DNA of 64,000 nucleotides from contig JAGMVK010000003.1 in assembly GCA_020747065.1 (NCBI GenBank), forward strand, positions 3,224,001-3,288,000. The letters run 5' to 3'. Source of the stretch: Cadophora sp. MPI-SDFR-AT-0126. Lineage: Eukaryota; Ascomycota; Leotiomycetes; Helotiales; Ploettnerulaceae. The notes beneath the pieces were generated by a model. That model was not told the DNA's origin. It ran no database searches and worked only from the letters and a program-made list of their open reading frames with translations. Of this stretch, positions 34,146-45,783 are shown piece after piece; position 1 is the stretch's first letter, and every line of letters begins with the position of its first letter. The position numbers were made by a program, and so were the translations under genes.

Positions 34146-35681
34146 CGAGGACGTGGGGCAAGGGATAGAAAAGGAGAAAAGAAGTGAGGTTGTTTTTGAC
34201 GTCTTGATGGATATTCAGTACCTCTGAAGCCTTGCGTTGCTTCCAATATCCTGCATGAATTTATCAGTAAAGAATCGATTCTTACGTCCCCTAGCGACTC
34301 GCCGCTGCTGGAAGTACTGTGCTCTGATACATGCTCATTCTTACAGTCGAATCTCTCAAACGGTGTATTGTGATTACAATGAATATGTACCACCTACCGT
34401 ACTTTACTTTCAGAATTCAAAATAAGCAATCAAGAAAGCAAAGTATAAAGTAGCTCTCAAATCACAATATGAACCAATTCCCTCCCCTGTACCATACACC
34501 CGATCCTCCTCACCTAACCCAGTCTACTAATAACCCTCTCCAGGGGACTCTCTCTCGCCTCTCCTCACCACCAAATACTTCTACTCCGTCACTCTGCACT
34601 CTGCACTTTACCTGCTGCACCGTACCCCTGTAACCACAACCACAGCTACCCCCTCTTTTTGACATCTATCTGCACCCACAATCGAATCTAAGGACGTTAA
34701 TGGCTCAACTTTACACTTCAACTCAACAGCTCCAACATCGTCTGTATCATAAGTTACTTTCCCCCAGTATATCATCCGTACATCAATCCCTCTCTCCCAT
34801 CCCTCTCCCACAAGCCTTTCCCCTTCCCCTCCTCCCATACCCACACCCACCTCCAAGTCCTTCCAAACACGAACATACCAACCAACTCCAAAAAATCTTC
34901 TCGGCCTTTAGCTTTCAATCCTCCTCCCTCCCATCTCCCACCCGAAACTGTGAAGTCAACCTCGCTTACGAGCACAACTAGCACAAGAAGACCATAGCTG
35001 GATGCACTGTATACTGATGCATAGTTGAGATTTATTGCATATACACATCGCCATCTATTAATTATCTATTTACGTCTAGACCCCGCACTTTCCTCCCCTT
35101 TCAGATGATACATTTTCCTTCATGGCAATCTAACCACGTCCATTTTTCCCCCCCTTCCTCGCTTCAAGTACTCTGTCTTCTCTTCTCTCCTTCTTCTCTC
35201 CAATCATGCCCAACTTCAGCCAGCTAGTCAGGACATCTCCACTCACCACTTCACACAGGGCTCACCACGTAGAGCTGGCATTTATTGCTTCGCCCTAATT
35301 CTGGGAAAAGCCGTCGCCTCGCAACACAAACAGACACCACTGACCAGAGCAATGACGATCTACCGCGAGCTGAACATGGAGCATAGGGTAGTGCATCAAG
35401 TACTCATCAGGTGGGTTTGCTTGGTGCTATTGGGTCCCGTAGGAGCTTCATTGAAGCACTTCAGCCTTCTGATGCGCCATAAGCAGTCGCCTCTGCCATC
35501 AGCTTCTCAGAGAATTCCTCAGCTTTCGTGCCCGAAGTGAGTGGGTGCTCCAGTCCTCTCTCATCCACCCTCCTATCCTTTAAGTAACCGGTGACCCCAA
35601 ATCAACAAGATGAATACACCCAATCTGTTGAAGATTTACAAATTGACAAGTCCAAGTCGATCTTGTACTTATCGTAGGATA
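34146..35681. other. intergenic, pyrimidine-rich
   Basis: Two blocks of strongly C/T-rich DNA (about 34470-34960 and 35080-35220). Short open frames follow the composition and show no motif. No gene called. Confidence 0.5.
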
Positions 35682-38237
35682 TCACTGCATTCCCGGCCCC
35701 TTCGGCAACCCACCATGTCCACCACCCATCCCCGCACTCCTCGCAAACGGCGTATCAATAGTCCCCCAATGTGTATACGCCGTATGCGGCGGCACAGTTG
35801 TCATCAGATCCTCCGTCTCCCCCAACATCCCCATCCCCGCATACGCGCCTCCCAAATTCGGTAAATTCCCACCATACCCCTCGCTCACGACCGGCCCCGC
35901 AGGCACATATCCCTCGGTGCCAAATAAATCTCTCAAATCCCACGGCAACTCCACCGGATCCTTCTGAAACCAACTATGCACGACATTGCCGTTCTGAGTC
36001 ACGTTGCTAGTACCAGGACCGCCATGTGTGGGCTGCGGTCCGTAGTCGAAGCCGAAGGACGCTTGTTGCTGGTCAATGTACTGGCGATATTCCTCGGATT
36101 TCTCGTGCGAGTCTGAGCGTGCGTCGAAGATGCCGACGATTTTCGCGAGTTGAAGAGCGACTTGTGTGAGAACTGTGAACGTTGGGCAGAGCTTGATGGG
36201 TTGTAGGCTGCCCATTACGTCGCGTACGGCATTTTTACGGGAAACGTCTTCAGCGGTGTCACGCTCGTCCCAGGGTCGGGCGAGGAAGTCAAGAGCGAGG
36301 ATGAAGACCGAGTGGTAGATATAGTAGGCGTCTATCCAAGCTACGCCGTCAAACATGCCTGTTACGAGGAGTTGATGAAGTAGGAGGGTCGCTTTGCGGG
36401 AGTATGTCCCACAGGCGTGACTTAGATTAAGCTCTTCCTTGTCGAGGTCGTGAGACCGAACATGCCGACCTAGTTTTCTGGCTAGCTGAACTCCAACCTT
36501 CCTTAGGATGAAAGGCCTAGTGACGAGAGATTGTATTTGGTGGAATTGGATATGCATGAGAAGGACAGCTCGCCGATGTTTCGGTATTGGAGAGAGGTTC
36601 TCAAGTCTCAGAGACGAGGGCAGACTATGATTCCAAGAATCCAGGTCAAGTAAAAACTGTACTGCGACACTCATCTTTGGAGACTCGCCCTGCTGTGTTG
36701 CGCTCGATGGCGAGGAGTAAATCTTTCTCCTCACATCAGACAATAATTTCATCAGTCGGACGGAGTAGTCGATGAATCCTGGAGGTACCGAAGATCCACC
36801 ATCAAGCATCATCTCATCCGGGAACGTGATATTGACCTCCGAATCGTCTATAGCACATGGCCGACCTAGAATAGCGCATTGATTCTGCTCAAACATGTAC
36901 GCCGTCCACCAAACACGTTTCCGAACCTCCCTTTCCATATCATCGAAGCCTCCAGATGTACCTTCTCTGTGCATACCGAGGGCCATAGCCATCCTGGACG
37001 CACAGCCTAGCAACATAAAAGCACTGTTTCTCTCAGTGCAGTTATGCTGGTAAAGCTGAAGAAGCAGAATAGCCTGAACATTGACCAGTGTAGAAGCACT
37101 GATCAACTGATGCATCCTCGACTGGACGAGACTGAGGTAATGCCGTTGAATCTGCATAGACTGCCTTGCATCGCGATCTTCCAAATTCTGAGCTCCAAAC
37201 ACAATCATCATGAAGATACAGCAAATCCAACCAGGTTCAATATCTCGCAGTAATACGTGCGGTTGAGTCCACATATTTTCGTATCGAAGTTGAAAGGTAG
37301 GGCGGTGGAAGAGGAGATAGTTCGGATGAACATGTTCGAAATAAGCATCGACGAAAGTATCAGTGACCTCCTTGCCTGGAAGAAGAGATAAAACAGTGAT
37401 CCTCTTCAACCGTGCCGTCAAAGCATTGCTGTCCACGGAGCTTGGGAAGAGTGATGGTGCTCGTTGTTTGGGTATTCTTGAAGAAGCATCCCCGAATTGT
37501 CTATCGATGTTGTCCTCTGACGATTCATCACTTTCATCCTTGACAATTGGTTCTAACGCTTTGCTCCAATTTGATCCCGCAAAGTCCGCAGAGAGTTTCG
37601 CCCTTTCGTCATCCGGCTGTATTGTATTCAATGCCGCATTGAACTCCGCAACCATATTCCTCACGGTCAAGACGAACCCAAAAGAACTGGAAGGACCAAT
37701 ATAATGTGAAGGCCCTTGTGGCATTGGTACCAACTTCTCCTCCACAACCTTTCCCTTCACATCAGGATTCTCCGACTCCTTCGACCCAATCGAAGGGCTG
37801 CCTGCGCTCCCCGCAGACTGCTGTGGTGACGGCGCATTCTGTTTCGGCGGCTGATTAAATACCTCCTCCGCCACCGTCTGTTCGTCAAATGTAGGAAGTT
37901 GAATATCGTGAGCTTCGGCGATCGCATATAAGGTCTCAATATCTTTCGTATCTCTGTCAGGATAGAGGCCTTTAATCAGGGTGTCGAGGACGCGGTACCG
38001 CACGCTGAGGGTTTCGACGCTGCCATATATCCTCGTCTTGCGGGGCAGAGTCGATTCGCAATTGACACCGACCTCGAGGCAACTCTGGCATGGCTCGTTC
38101 GCATCGCTGCCGCTGGATCTGGAGCAGCGTATGCGTCGCTTCTTGCAGCGATCGCAACTGACCAGTGCCCGCCGGCGCAGATGATCCGGGATGCGAGCTT
38201 TTCCCGTCTTCTTGGTCTTGGCGGGGTGATCCATCAT
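35682..38237 (-). CDS. Zn2Cys6 transcription factor with fungal-specific regulatory domain
   Basis: Single long exon, 851 residues. DNA-binding zinc cluster: cysteines 28, 31, 38, 50, 53 and 60 (CDRCKKRRIRC, then CQSCLEVGVNC), followed by STLPRKTRIYGSVETLSVRY, a linker/dimer region. The middle has the fungal_trans type helices (FHRPTFQLRYENMWTQ; ASRMAMALGMHREGTS; RKRVWWTAYMFEQNQCAILG; GRPCAIDDSEVNITFP). The C-terminus is glycine/proline-rich. Such factors activate pathway genes. The nearest metabolic genes are the P450/MFS pair 2-5 kb downstream on the map; a functional link is only an inference. The target is unknown. Confidence 0.92.
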   Translation of the reverse strand: MMDHPAKTKKTGKARIPDHLRRRALVSCDRCKKRRIRCSRSSGSDANEPCQSCLEVGVNCESTLPRKTRIYGSVETLSVRYRVLDTLIKGLYPDRDTKDIETLYAIAEAHDIQLPTFDEQTVAEEVFNQPPKQNAPSPQQSAGSAGSPSIGSKESENPDVKGKVVEEKLVPMPQGPSHYIGPSSSFGFVLTVRNMVAEFNAALNTIQPDDERAKLSADFAGSNWSKALEPIVKDESDESSEDNIDRQFGDASSRIPKQRAPSLFPSSVDSNALTARLKRITVLSLLPGKEVTDTFVDAYFEHVHPNYLLFHRPTFQLRYENMWTQPHVLLRDIEPGWICCIFMMIVFGAQNLEDRDARQSMQIQRHYLSLVQSRMHQLISASTLVNVQAILLLQLYQHNCTERNSAFMLLGCASRMAMALGMHREGTSGGFDDMEREVRKRVWWTAYMFEQNQCAILGRPCAIDDSEVNITFPDEMMLDGGSSVPPGFIDYSVRLMKLLSDVRRKIYSSPSSATQQGESPKMSVAVQFLLDLDSWNHSLPSSLRLENLSPIPKHRRAVLLMHIQFHQIQSLVTRPFILRKVGVQLARKLGRHVRSHDLDKEELNLSHACGTYSRKATLLLHQLLVTGMFDGVAWIDAYYIYHSVFILALDFLARPWDERDTAEDVSRKNAVRDVMGSLQPIKLCPTFTVLTQVALQLAKIVGIFDARSDSHEKSEEYRQYIDQQQASFGFDYGPQPTHGGPGTSNVTQNGNVVHSWFQKDPVELPWDLRDLFGTEGYVPAGPVVSEGYGGNLPNLGGAYAGMGMLGETEDLMTTVPPHTAYTHWGTIDTPFARSAGMGGGHGGLPKGPGMQ

Positions 38238-40270
38238 GATGTTGAGTGAGAAAGCGAATCAGCCGCAGATTCCAGGGTACTGGTTGTTGGAACGGGATGC
38301 TGGCCGGAGGCACAGGAAAATGCTCATGGATTGGAAGGATTTGATGGGGGTTCAGCTGGTGTAGAAAGAAGTCGGGGGGTTTGTGGAGAGGAAGAGGCGC
38401 TCATGCGCAGAGATGGATGAATACAGTCTGAATGTACTGTAGGGAGCGTATGGTCTAGCTAGGATGGCTACTGATGGATGGGTCCTTGTGGATCGAATAT
38501 GGAGGCATGGGAGGGAGGAGAGGCATGTGGTGGGATGGGCGGGGTTAAGGTAAGGTGATGGAGGGGCGTCAAGCTTTCTCGTCCTGTCAGAGTCTCAGAG
38601 CAGAAAAGAAGAGCCGATTCCGGGGCAGTTTCTTCAACACCACACAATCTTTGCTCCCTCTCTTCCAGTCAATTAGATGGAAACAGACGTCTCATACCGT
38701 CTGCTGTACTGTCAGCAGAATGATGATGGCGAGGATGACAGAGATAGCCGACCTTTTACTGTACTGTACTGTATGTACTGTGCTGTAGTGTATGGAAAGA
38801 CTATTAATTTGACATGCCTGCCATTGCTGACGACGACGGCGTCTCGTCTCGCCATGATTCCAGAGGTTCGAGAACATGGCAATTCGGCCCAGCTGCAGGA
38901 AGGGAGGTAGCTTCATTGGTGGGCCACTTTGGCTGATGGCATGGCGGGGAAGTGAAGAGTGGACCTTGAGGGGCCGAGAACAGCAGCTGCACGTAAGAGT
39001 CTAGGGAATATCAGGTCTAGTGGCTCATTATTTGACATGCAAAGCGAAGAAGACCTTGTGAGGCAAGTACTAGGCCTATTCTCCCGAAGCGAAGGTGTAC
39101 TTACAGTACTTAACTTAGATTTGACAAAGGAGGCTGGAAATAGATACAGTATCGGCTTTTAGATCCGGTTCTGTCGGCCTTTCATATGAGTAAGTAAGCG
39201 ATGAATTCGACGAATGCGATCTTCATGTTCAACTTGCCCGACGGAGAGTGTCGTCGCAGTTTGAATTTACTTGTCAACGTTGAAGAATTGAAAGGCGTAG
39301 AAATCATGTTGGTAAGACCACGAGGATCCAGGACTTAACAAGGAACGCTAGGGCATTTATCAGAAGCCGATATTGCTGCGATGCTCGTAGAATCAGGACT
39401 AGATATTACTTTTTTCTTCTTCCCGAAGACCGCTGACCACCTAAATATCGTAAACAGCGCCAAATTCTCGTAGCTTTCAAATGTACAACTACAATCCATT
39501 CCCCACATCCGGCAAAAAACTTCAGAAGAATGGAAACTGAAGTAATCACAGCATACCAGGACTTTTATCTTTTCCAAACCCTCCCCTCTCCCATCTCAAC
39601 TTTTGATTCTTACCTTCACACCTTCCTTCCATCCTTTACTTTCCATCCTCTCCCTCCCTTCCCCTTCCCTCCCATCATGATGACTCCAAATCCCGAGATC
39701 GGTTCCAAATACCGAACCACGCTTACTCTCACTCTTCCTCTTACCGTACCCCTGTCTCTCACCTCACCCAGTCACTAACTTCAGCCTCTTGGAAGCCTCG
39801 CTTCGAAGAAATGCAGAATCCGCTGATCCAGTCTAGACCCTGGATGCATGGCATGGGGAGCTTAAAGCTTGGCACCCCGCCCTGGGCATCTTCGAGAGAA
39901 CCTTTTGTCATGCCACATACGTGGAAGCTCTTAAAAGTGCGAAGTGTAAAAATTTGACCCGTTTGGGAAAATGTTTCGCGAGTGCCTAAAGTGTTAAATG
40001 AGCCATTGTTGTCAGGACAGCAAGTTGAAGTCGGCGTCGCACTGAATACTTCTCTGCTGTCTACCTAATGCGGAAAACATCGTCATCATTATCATCATCA
40101 TTATCATCATCTGCGTAATTAAGCCCTATCCGCTTGACGCCTAGTGCTAGTACTGTATGTCGTAGGCAAATCATTTCCTACCTCATAAATATCGAATCGC
40201 TCTTGTACTCTTCAGAGACCGTAACTTCGAAACATCATTCCCTTCCTCACCGCCCGTACGGTCATCATCA
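38238..40270. other. 2 kb intergenic: promoter of the Zn2Cys6 gene and 3' flank of the P450
   Basis: No gene supported. TACTG-type microrepeats (ACTGTACTGTATGTACTG) at about 38759-38790 and an ATC/ATT microsatellite at 40082-40112. A C/T-rich block lies at 39560-39700. Confidence 0.5.
40082..40112. repeat. TCATCATTA microsatellite
   Basis: Repeating TCATCATTA/TCATCATCA units read directly. Confidence 0.85.
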
Positions 40271-42068
40271 TTAAGCAACAGAAGTAACCTTAACCCTCAA
40301 CCCCTCAGAATCCAACTTCGGCGACGGCATGAAGAAATCATGCTTGAGCTCAATATCCGAGATATCAGTCTCATAGAGCTCGAAGCTAAAGCGACGGAAG
40401 ATACTGGCGACGGCGAGGTATAATTCTGTATGAGCCAAGCTAGAGTATTACAAATCAGCTCTTATTCTTCCATCCGTACTCCGTTTCCGCGACCAGGGGA
40501 GTATGAGGCCATACTTGATACCCAGACAAGACCTCGCACCCTTCCCAAACGCAACAAAGTAGCGATTAAGGTTCGCCCCGTTTTCAGTCCTCGGATTATC
40601 CAGCCAGCGTTCCGGGATGAAGGAGCGCGAGTCCGGGAAGATGTGTTCGTCATGGTGGACATCGACGATTGTCATAGAGACAGGCGTGCCAGCTGGGATC
40701 ACGAAGTCCTTATACTTGGTTGGCTTGTCCGGGGAGATGCGAGGGTTCCGTGATGACACGCCATAGGAGAGTCGGATACCTTCCTGAACGCAGGCGCTGA
40801 GATACGGCAGTTTTTCGAGAAAGAGCGAGTCCAGTTGGACTGTGGGATCCGGGATTGCAGCTTCAAGCTCAGAGCGTAGCTTGGCTAGGATGAAAGGATT
40901 GCTTGTTAGATGGAACGTTATGATCGTCAGGGCCCAGGCGGTGGTCTCCAGCCCGGCTCCTATCATCAGCTGAGCTTCGTCGCCGAGACGGTCTATTGAT
41001 TTCTCGTGTGGTGGAAGATTGCTTTCAAGAAGTTCGTGGAAGATTGTTGGGTGATGGGATTTGATGTGCGATTGGTCTTCGCCGCTGATGATCTTTGCAA
41101 TTTTGACCCTCAGATCCTTTCGGTTTGATCAGCCAACGGGAAGTGATATTTTCTTGAATGCTGAGGCACCTTTTGTAGTACTAATAACATGTGCAAGTCG
41201 GGGGCTATTCTCTCAACTACTGACTCAGGAAACGCTTTCATGATCTATGTGGAGTTAGTTCTCCGCTGTTTCGGGACTTTTGCTTTGTGGCGGAAAGTGG
41301 CGCTGGGAATGCATGCCACTCACTGGATTCATCAACGGAAACTGAAGCGCCAGATGTCCAAAAGCGCCCACAGCCATGAAGGCCCGGTGGAAATTCTCCT
41401 TGAATCCAGTCGACTCTAAATGGTTATAGGAGAACCCAAAACAATATTCAGTGATCACATCACCAGCATAGGCGTTAAAGGCATTGCTAAGAACGAGTGC
41501 CTCGCCAGTCTCCTTGAAGTCCGAGATGCACTTGCACATAAGTTCAACTTTCTGTTGAATGACGGGTTCGAAGTTGGCTATGCTCCGTTTGGAGAACATT
41601 GGATTGAGTGGAGCCCGACGGATGGCATGAAGGTCACTTTTTGCGGTTGTGAATGTCATCGTATTAGCACCAAACCTCCCCGACATCCACTCGTATTTAT
41701 CATATCGAGTACCACGGGAGTAGAGCTCATCCCAATAATCGCTATCTTCGATGTGGAGTTCAAAGGGGGTTATACGGACGATCGGACCTTGACGGAGCGA
41801 TTAATGATATTTTGGAGCTGGAGAACTGCCTTCTCATACCATATTTCTTATGCATTGCCTGGATCCGAAAAGTAAATTGTCCTTGCAAAACTACATCATA
41901 GTAGAATTCGTACCACTTGGTGAGAGCTGCAAGCTTTGGACCTGGAAATCTGGCGATTGGACTGAAGTACATGCGGTGGATGGCGACAGCCACGAGATAT
42001 GCGACCCAGGTAAGGAACAAAGCGACCAGAACCACGGCGGATGGTCTGGTGGGGTAGAGTTGAAACAT
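40271..42068 (-). CDS. cytochrome P450 monooxygenase
   Basis: Exons (minus): 41840-42068, 41324-41787, 41170-41244, 40515-41116, 40271-40439; 512 residues. An N-terminal membrane anchor (SAVVLVALFLTWVAYLVAVA) is followed by RFPGPKLAALTKWYEFYYD, then YGPIVRITPFELHI, RRAPLNPMFSKRSI, the I-helix AGLETTAW, the ExxR motif (EGIR), PERW, and the heme loop FGKGARSCLGI with Cys453. All four introns (52-79 bp) restore conserved P450 text. The type resembles fungal class II enzymes of secondary metabolism or benzoate-like detoxification; the substrate is unknown. It is divergent from an MFS transporter, the two start codons 481 bp apart. Confidence 0.94.
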
Positions 42069-42549
42069 GATGGATTGGGTCGTGAGTGGTTTTTATTGAC
42101 AAGTGCTCGACTAGAGATTGAAGCTAATAGTTAGGTCGAGTTCGACGTTCGAGGTGGAGTTGGACAGGGATGTCAAGCGTCAAAGGTGGGCGTGTCTGAC
42201 CATCGCTGCTGACCAGTCTGGCCAGGCAGGTCGCCTGTCGCCTGTGGCTCGGGGGTTGGCGGAGAACCGAACCGCCCGGCTTGGGATTTGCGAAACTCAA
42301 CTCAACTCAACTCAACTCAGCTCAAGTTAACTTCATTTCAGCTCTCACATCAACAACTTCCTCTCCTTTCCTTCCTGTTCAGGACTTCACAACGACATCC
42401 TCATTCGCTCCAATTCAGTCAGTCATTGAGCCTCCGCTCACGGGCTTGAGCGATTGTTCAATTCGCCATTTTCCTCCATCTCTGATTTTGTCTCTGTCAA
42501 TCTGAGAACGACATCATCGTCCCCATCAATGTTTCCACACACTTGACAC
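42069..42549. promoter_or_regulatory. shared divergent promoter region of the P450 and MFS genes
   Basis: 481 bp between opposed start codons. It holds a CTCAA pentamer run (about 42296-42325) within the part that is probably the MFS leader. No regulator site is claimed. Confidence 0.6.
42296..42325. repeat. CTCAA pentanucleotide repeat
   Basis: Five successive CTCAA units, the last slightly altered (CTCAGCTCAA). Confidence 0.85.
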
Positions 42550-44537
42550 ATGCATGCATGCACGATGGACGATATCAAGTCAGAATGTCCCCACGCCCAC
42601 GCTCACGACCCTGGTTCTGGTGTCACGGAATCATCCTTCCTTCAACAACCATCCACTCCCATCGTCGCTACCGTGGACATGGACATGGACGTGGACCCGG
42701 AAAAAACCCATGTGGAGGAGATGAGACATGATTCAGCGTCAATGTCGGCCGACAGTTTGAGGCTCGATTCTAATGGTCTACCTCTTGTTCCTCAACCTAG
42801 TCGATTCAAAGACGATCCTTTGGTAATGAATGCCCTCTTTTACCTTAGACTTCCCCTTTGCAATTGGCATTCCTTTCTGCTTACCACGTGACCCCTTGCC
42901 TATCGATCCTCTTAACCTCAAGTCCTGATATTCATACATATATTAACACTCACCAGAACTGGCCTTCCTGGCTCAAATGGGCCGTCCTAATCCAAGTCGG
43001 CTTCATGGCCTTCCTAGGACCCTACAACGCCGCCCTCATCAACCCTTCCCTCGTCCTCCTCAGCGAAGCCATGCACGTCAATACCCAAACAGCCGCCTAC
43101 AGCACCACAACCGGCATAATCATGGGCGGCGTCTCACCGTTCATCTGGACACCACTCACCAACTACGTCGGCCGTCGACCCATCACTCTCCTCGCCATCC
43201 TTCTTACCATTCTAGGTGGTATCGGATCCGGAGCCTCGCCTAATTTCAGCGCGTTGTTGGGCACGAGAGCACTGTGTGGGTTTGGTTTTGGGGGTATGAT
43301 GTCCGTGGGTACGGCGTGTGTTAATGATATGTTCTTCTTGCATGAGAGAGGGGAGAAGACGGGCGTTTATTCGATTTTCGTCACGAATGGTGCCCACATT
43401 GCTGCATTGAGTATGTTTCCCCTACCACTCCTACCCCTTTCCACCCGGCCATTTGGAAAGACCAAAACTCAAACTAATACCACTCAGTTGGAGGTTTCCT
43501 TGGTCAAAAAGCCGGCTGGCAATGGGATTACTACCTAGGCGCAATCAGTACCAGTGTGTCCTTCCTCGTCGCCCTGGTACTCATGCCCGAAACACTATTC
43601 TCTCACGACCCAACCTTCCTCGCCAACCGCCACGAGAGAACATACATGCAAATGCTCTTCAACTTCAAAGGCAACATGATCCCCGGGCACCGCCTCCGTC
43701 CCACAGACTTCCTACAGGTAGGCATCCCCCTCATTTTCCATCGAGATCTCATAGCCTCGTGACGCATATCCCACATCTTTCACCATTTCAAGATCAATAT
43801 CAAAGATATTCCCACCCTCAACGCACACACAAATAAACCAAATACCAACTAACACATCCAACCCCCAGTCCCTAACCCTCCTCCGCTACCCCTCCATCCT
43901 CTTCCCCTTCTGGTACTACACCTGGTCCTGGACATTCATCAACGTGATGCCCGCCATCTCCCTCGCCTCAATCTACACGCACTTCTACCATCTCCGCCCG
44001 GGTCCCATCGGCGCCTGTCTCGGCACCTCCTTAACAATCGGCTCCATCCTCGGCGAGTTCTTCGCCGGTCGCGCCTCCGACTTCGTCATGCTCAGCATGG
44101 CTCGCCGCAACAGCAAGAGAGAGCGCAAGCCCGAGTACAGACTGTACCTCTGCACGCTCTCGGCGATCTTCATGCCGCTCGGCCTCATCATATTCGGCGC
44201 CACGGTGGGCAAATACAGTTTCTATGTCCCGCTCGTGGGTCTCGGCGTTGGTGTGTTCGGGCTACAGATCGCTTCGACGACTCTCTATGCCTACACATCC
44301 GACTGCTACAAACCCCAAACCCCAGAGAGCGGAACGGTCTTCAACCTCAGTCGCGGGCTATCCTTTGTAGTCGGCTATTTCGCCTTACCGTTTGCAGCTG
44401 AAGTAGGCTATTTCTGGGCGTGGTTCACGTTTGCAACTGTGCTTTTCTCGTTCTTCTTGCCGATTGTAGCGCTAATGATATGGGGCGAGAAGTGGCGCAA
44501 GAGATTGGGAGCGCCGAGCTGGAATAGAGATCTGTGA
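42550..44537 (+). CDS. major facilitator superfamily transporter
   Basis: Exons 42550-42822, 42957-43410, 43488-43717, 43869-44537; 541 residues. A polar N-terminus (~95 residues) precedes about 12 hydrophobic segments. The first span begins LKWAVLIQVGFMAFLGPYNA. The motif A-like loop NYVGRRP follows the second or third span, then LLGTRALCGFGFGGMMSVG. The central cytosolic loop contains SMARRNSKRERKPEYRLYL. The C-terminal half has FGLQIASTTLYAYTSDCYK and GLSFVVGYFALPFAAEVGYF. Family: DHA-type drug/metabolite proton antiporters. Divergent from the P450, which suggests export or uptake of the same compound class, but that is inference. ATG 42565 is an alternative start. Confidence 0.93.
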
Positions 44538-45783
44538 TTCTGCTGCGTTCTTTCTAGTAGCTCGGATGCTTAATTGACCACTCCACGCTACATTATCATA
44601 TCCTATCCCAGTTTCTGCTCTACTCTCCCTCAATTTAACTAGCATCTTATCTATCTTCCCAGCGTTCTGCGAGTGGTAGAGACTTACTTAGCTGGACAGA
44701 CAGGCGAGGGAATAACCGATGGAATGAAGTCACGGAGTTCCAGGAAGCTAATTGATACCAAAAGACCGGGGGTTAGGCATGAGGAAGTGACTAGATCTTG
44801 CCTCATGGCTATGGTACATAATGCAAGATGACTACAACAATATGGACCCGGATCACAGTGACCAATGTCTACACCATTCTATACTTGATAGCTTGATATT
44901 AGATTGGTGAAAGACTAATCCTCACAAACCCCATTATCACATTAGATCCTGCAACACCTGATCGAGGACTCAATAATTCACGAACACTCATGCACACGAC
45001 ACAATAACTTTGATCTTATATGCATATCGGCATTCATCTAAATGCTATCTGTCTGCTCACTCGCTTTGTATGCTTGGCTATCGGCCTACTCTTGCCTCCC
45101 CTTCAACCCATCCTCCTCATCTCTTCCAAAGACCAGGCATAGCCAGCTAGCAACAGTAATCCTACCATCCATGCAACCACTCATCCAGGTATCAATCAAC
45201 TTCCCTGAACTCTTTCTCCACAGCCGTACGCGCCACAGGAACAGAAACCAATAATCTCATCCCTCATCCATCATTGTATACATATCTTCCTTCCATTTCG
45301 CGCCGCGAGACACATAGCAAACAACCCTTATACCATCCATATCCCTACCCTATCCATAGTACAAATAGAAAAAAAGTATATCAGTATCAGTATCGAGCCC
45401 TTGCTCGTTTCTTTCTCTCGCTCATTCTTTCAATCGCAAACACAATAGGAGCAATAACATCCCCTTTCCACCAGAGAATAGAAGATCAACAAAGTAAAAC
45501 AGCAAAGCAATGATATGAAGACGAAGATCGCTCTTCATCATTTATTCGTCCTGTCCGCGCAATCGTTCAATCGCTGAAGCGCAAGATGGCAGACAGCGAT
45601 TCAGTTGCAACAAAATCCCAAACGCCTCGCCTTCCCTTGAAGCTGGAACCTGTATCCAGGCAAGGGAATAGGCGTGATCCGAGCCGATCCAGTCCGTACC
45701 ATATTACCAACTCCGCATTTCCGCTTTTGGAGAAACGCCATTAATACATGAATGATGTGAAGCACACGTGGGGGTTGGAGGCT
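44538..45783. other. intergenic between convergent MFS and RhoGEF genes
   Basis: About 1.2 kb with no recognisable gene or RNA. Confidence 0.5.

Noticed and set aside
34700..34981. Open frames in the pyrimidine-rich intergenic block
   Set aside because: Reading frames follow the low-complexity C/T composition and have no conserved features on either strand.
38861..38875. GGTTCGAGAA as a Pol III B box
   Set aside because: Lacks the TCC end and no cloverleaf forms.
40082..40112. ATC/ATT repeat as a CRISPR-like or regulatory array
   Set aside because: It is an ordinary microsatellite in a eukaryotic genome with no spacer structure.
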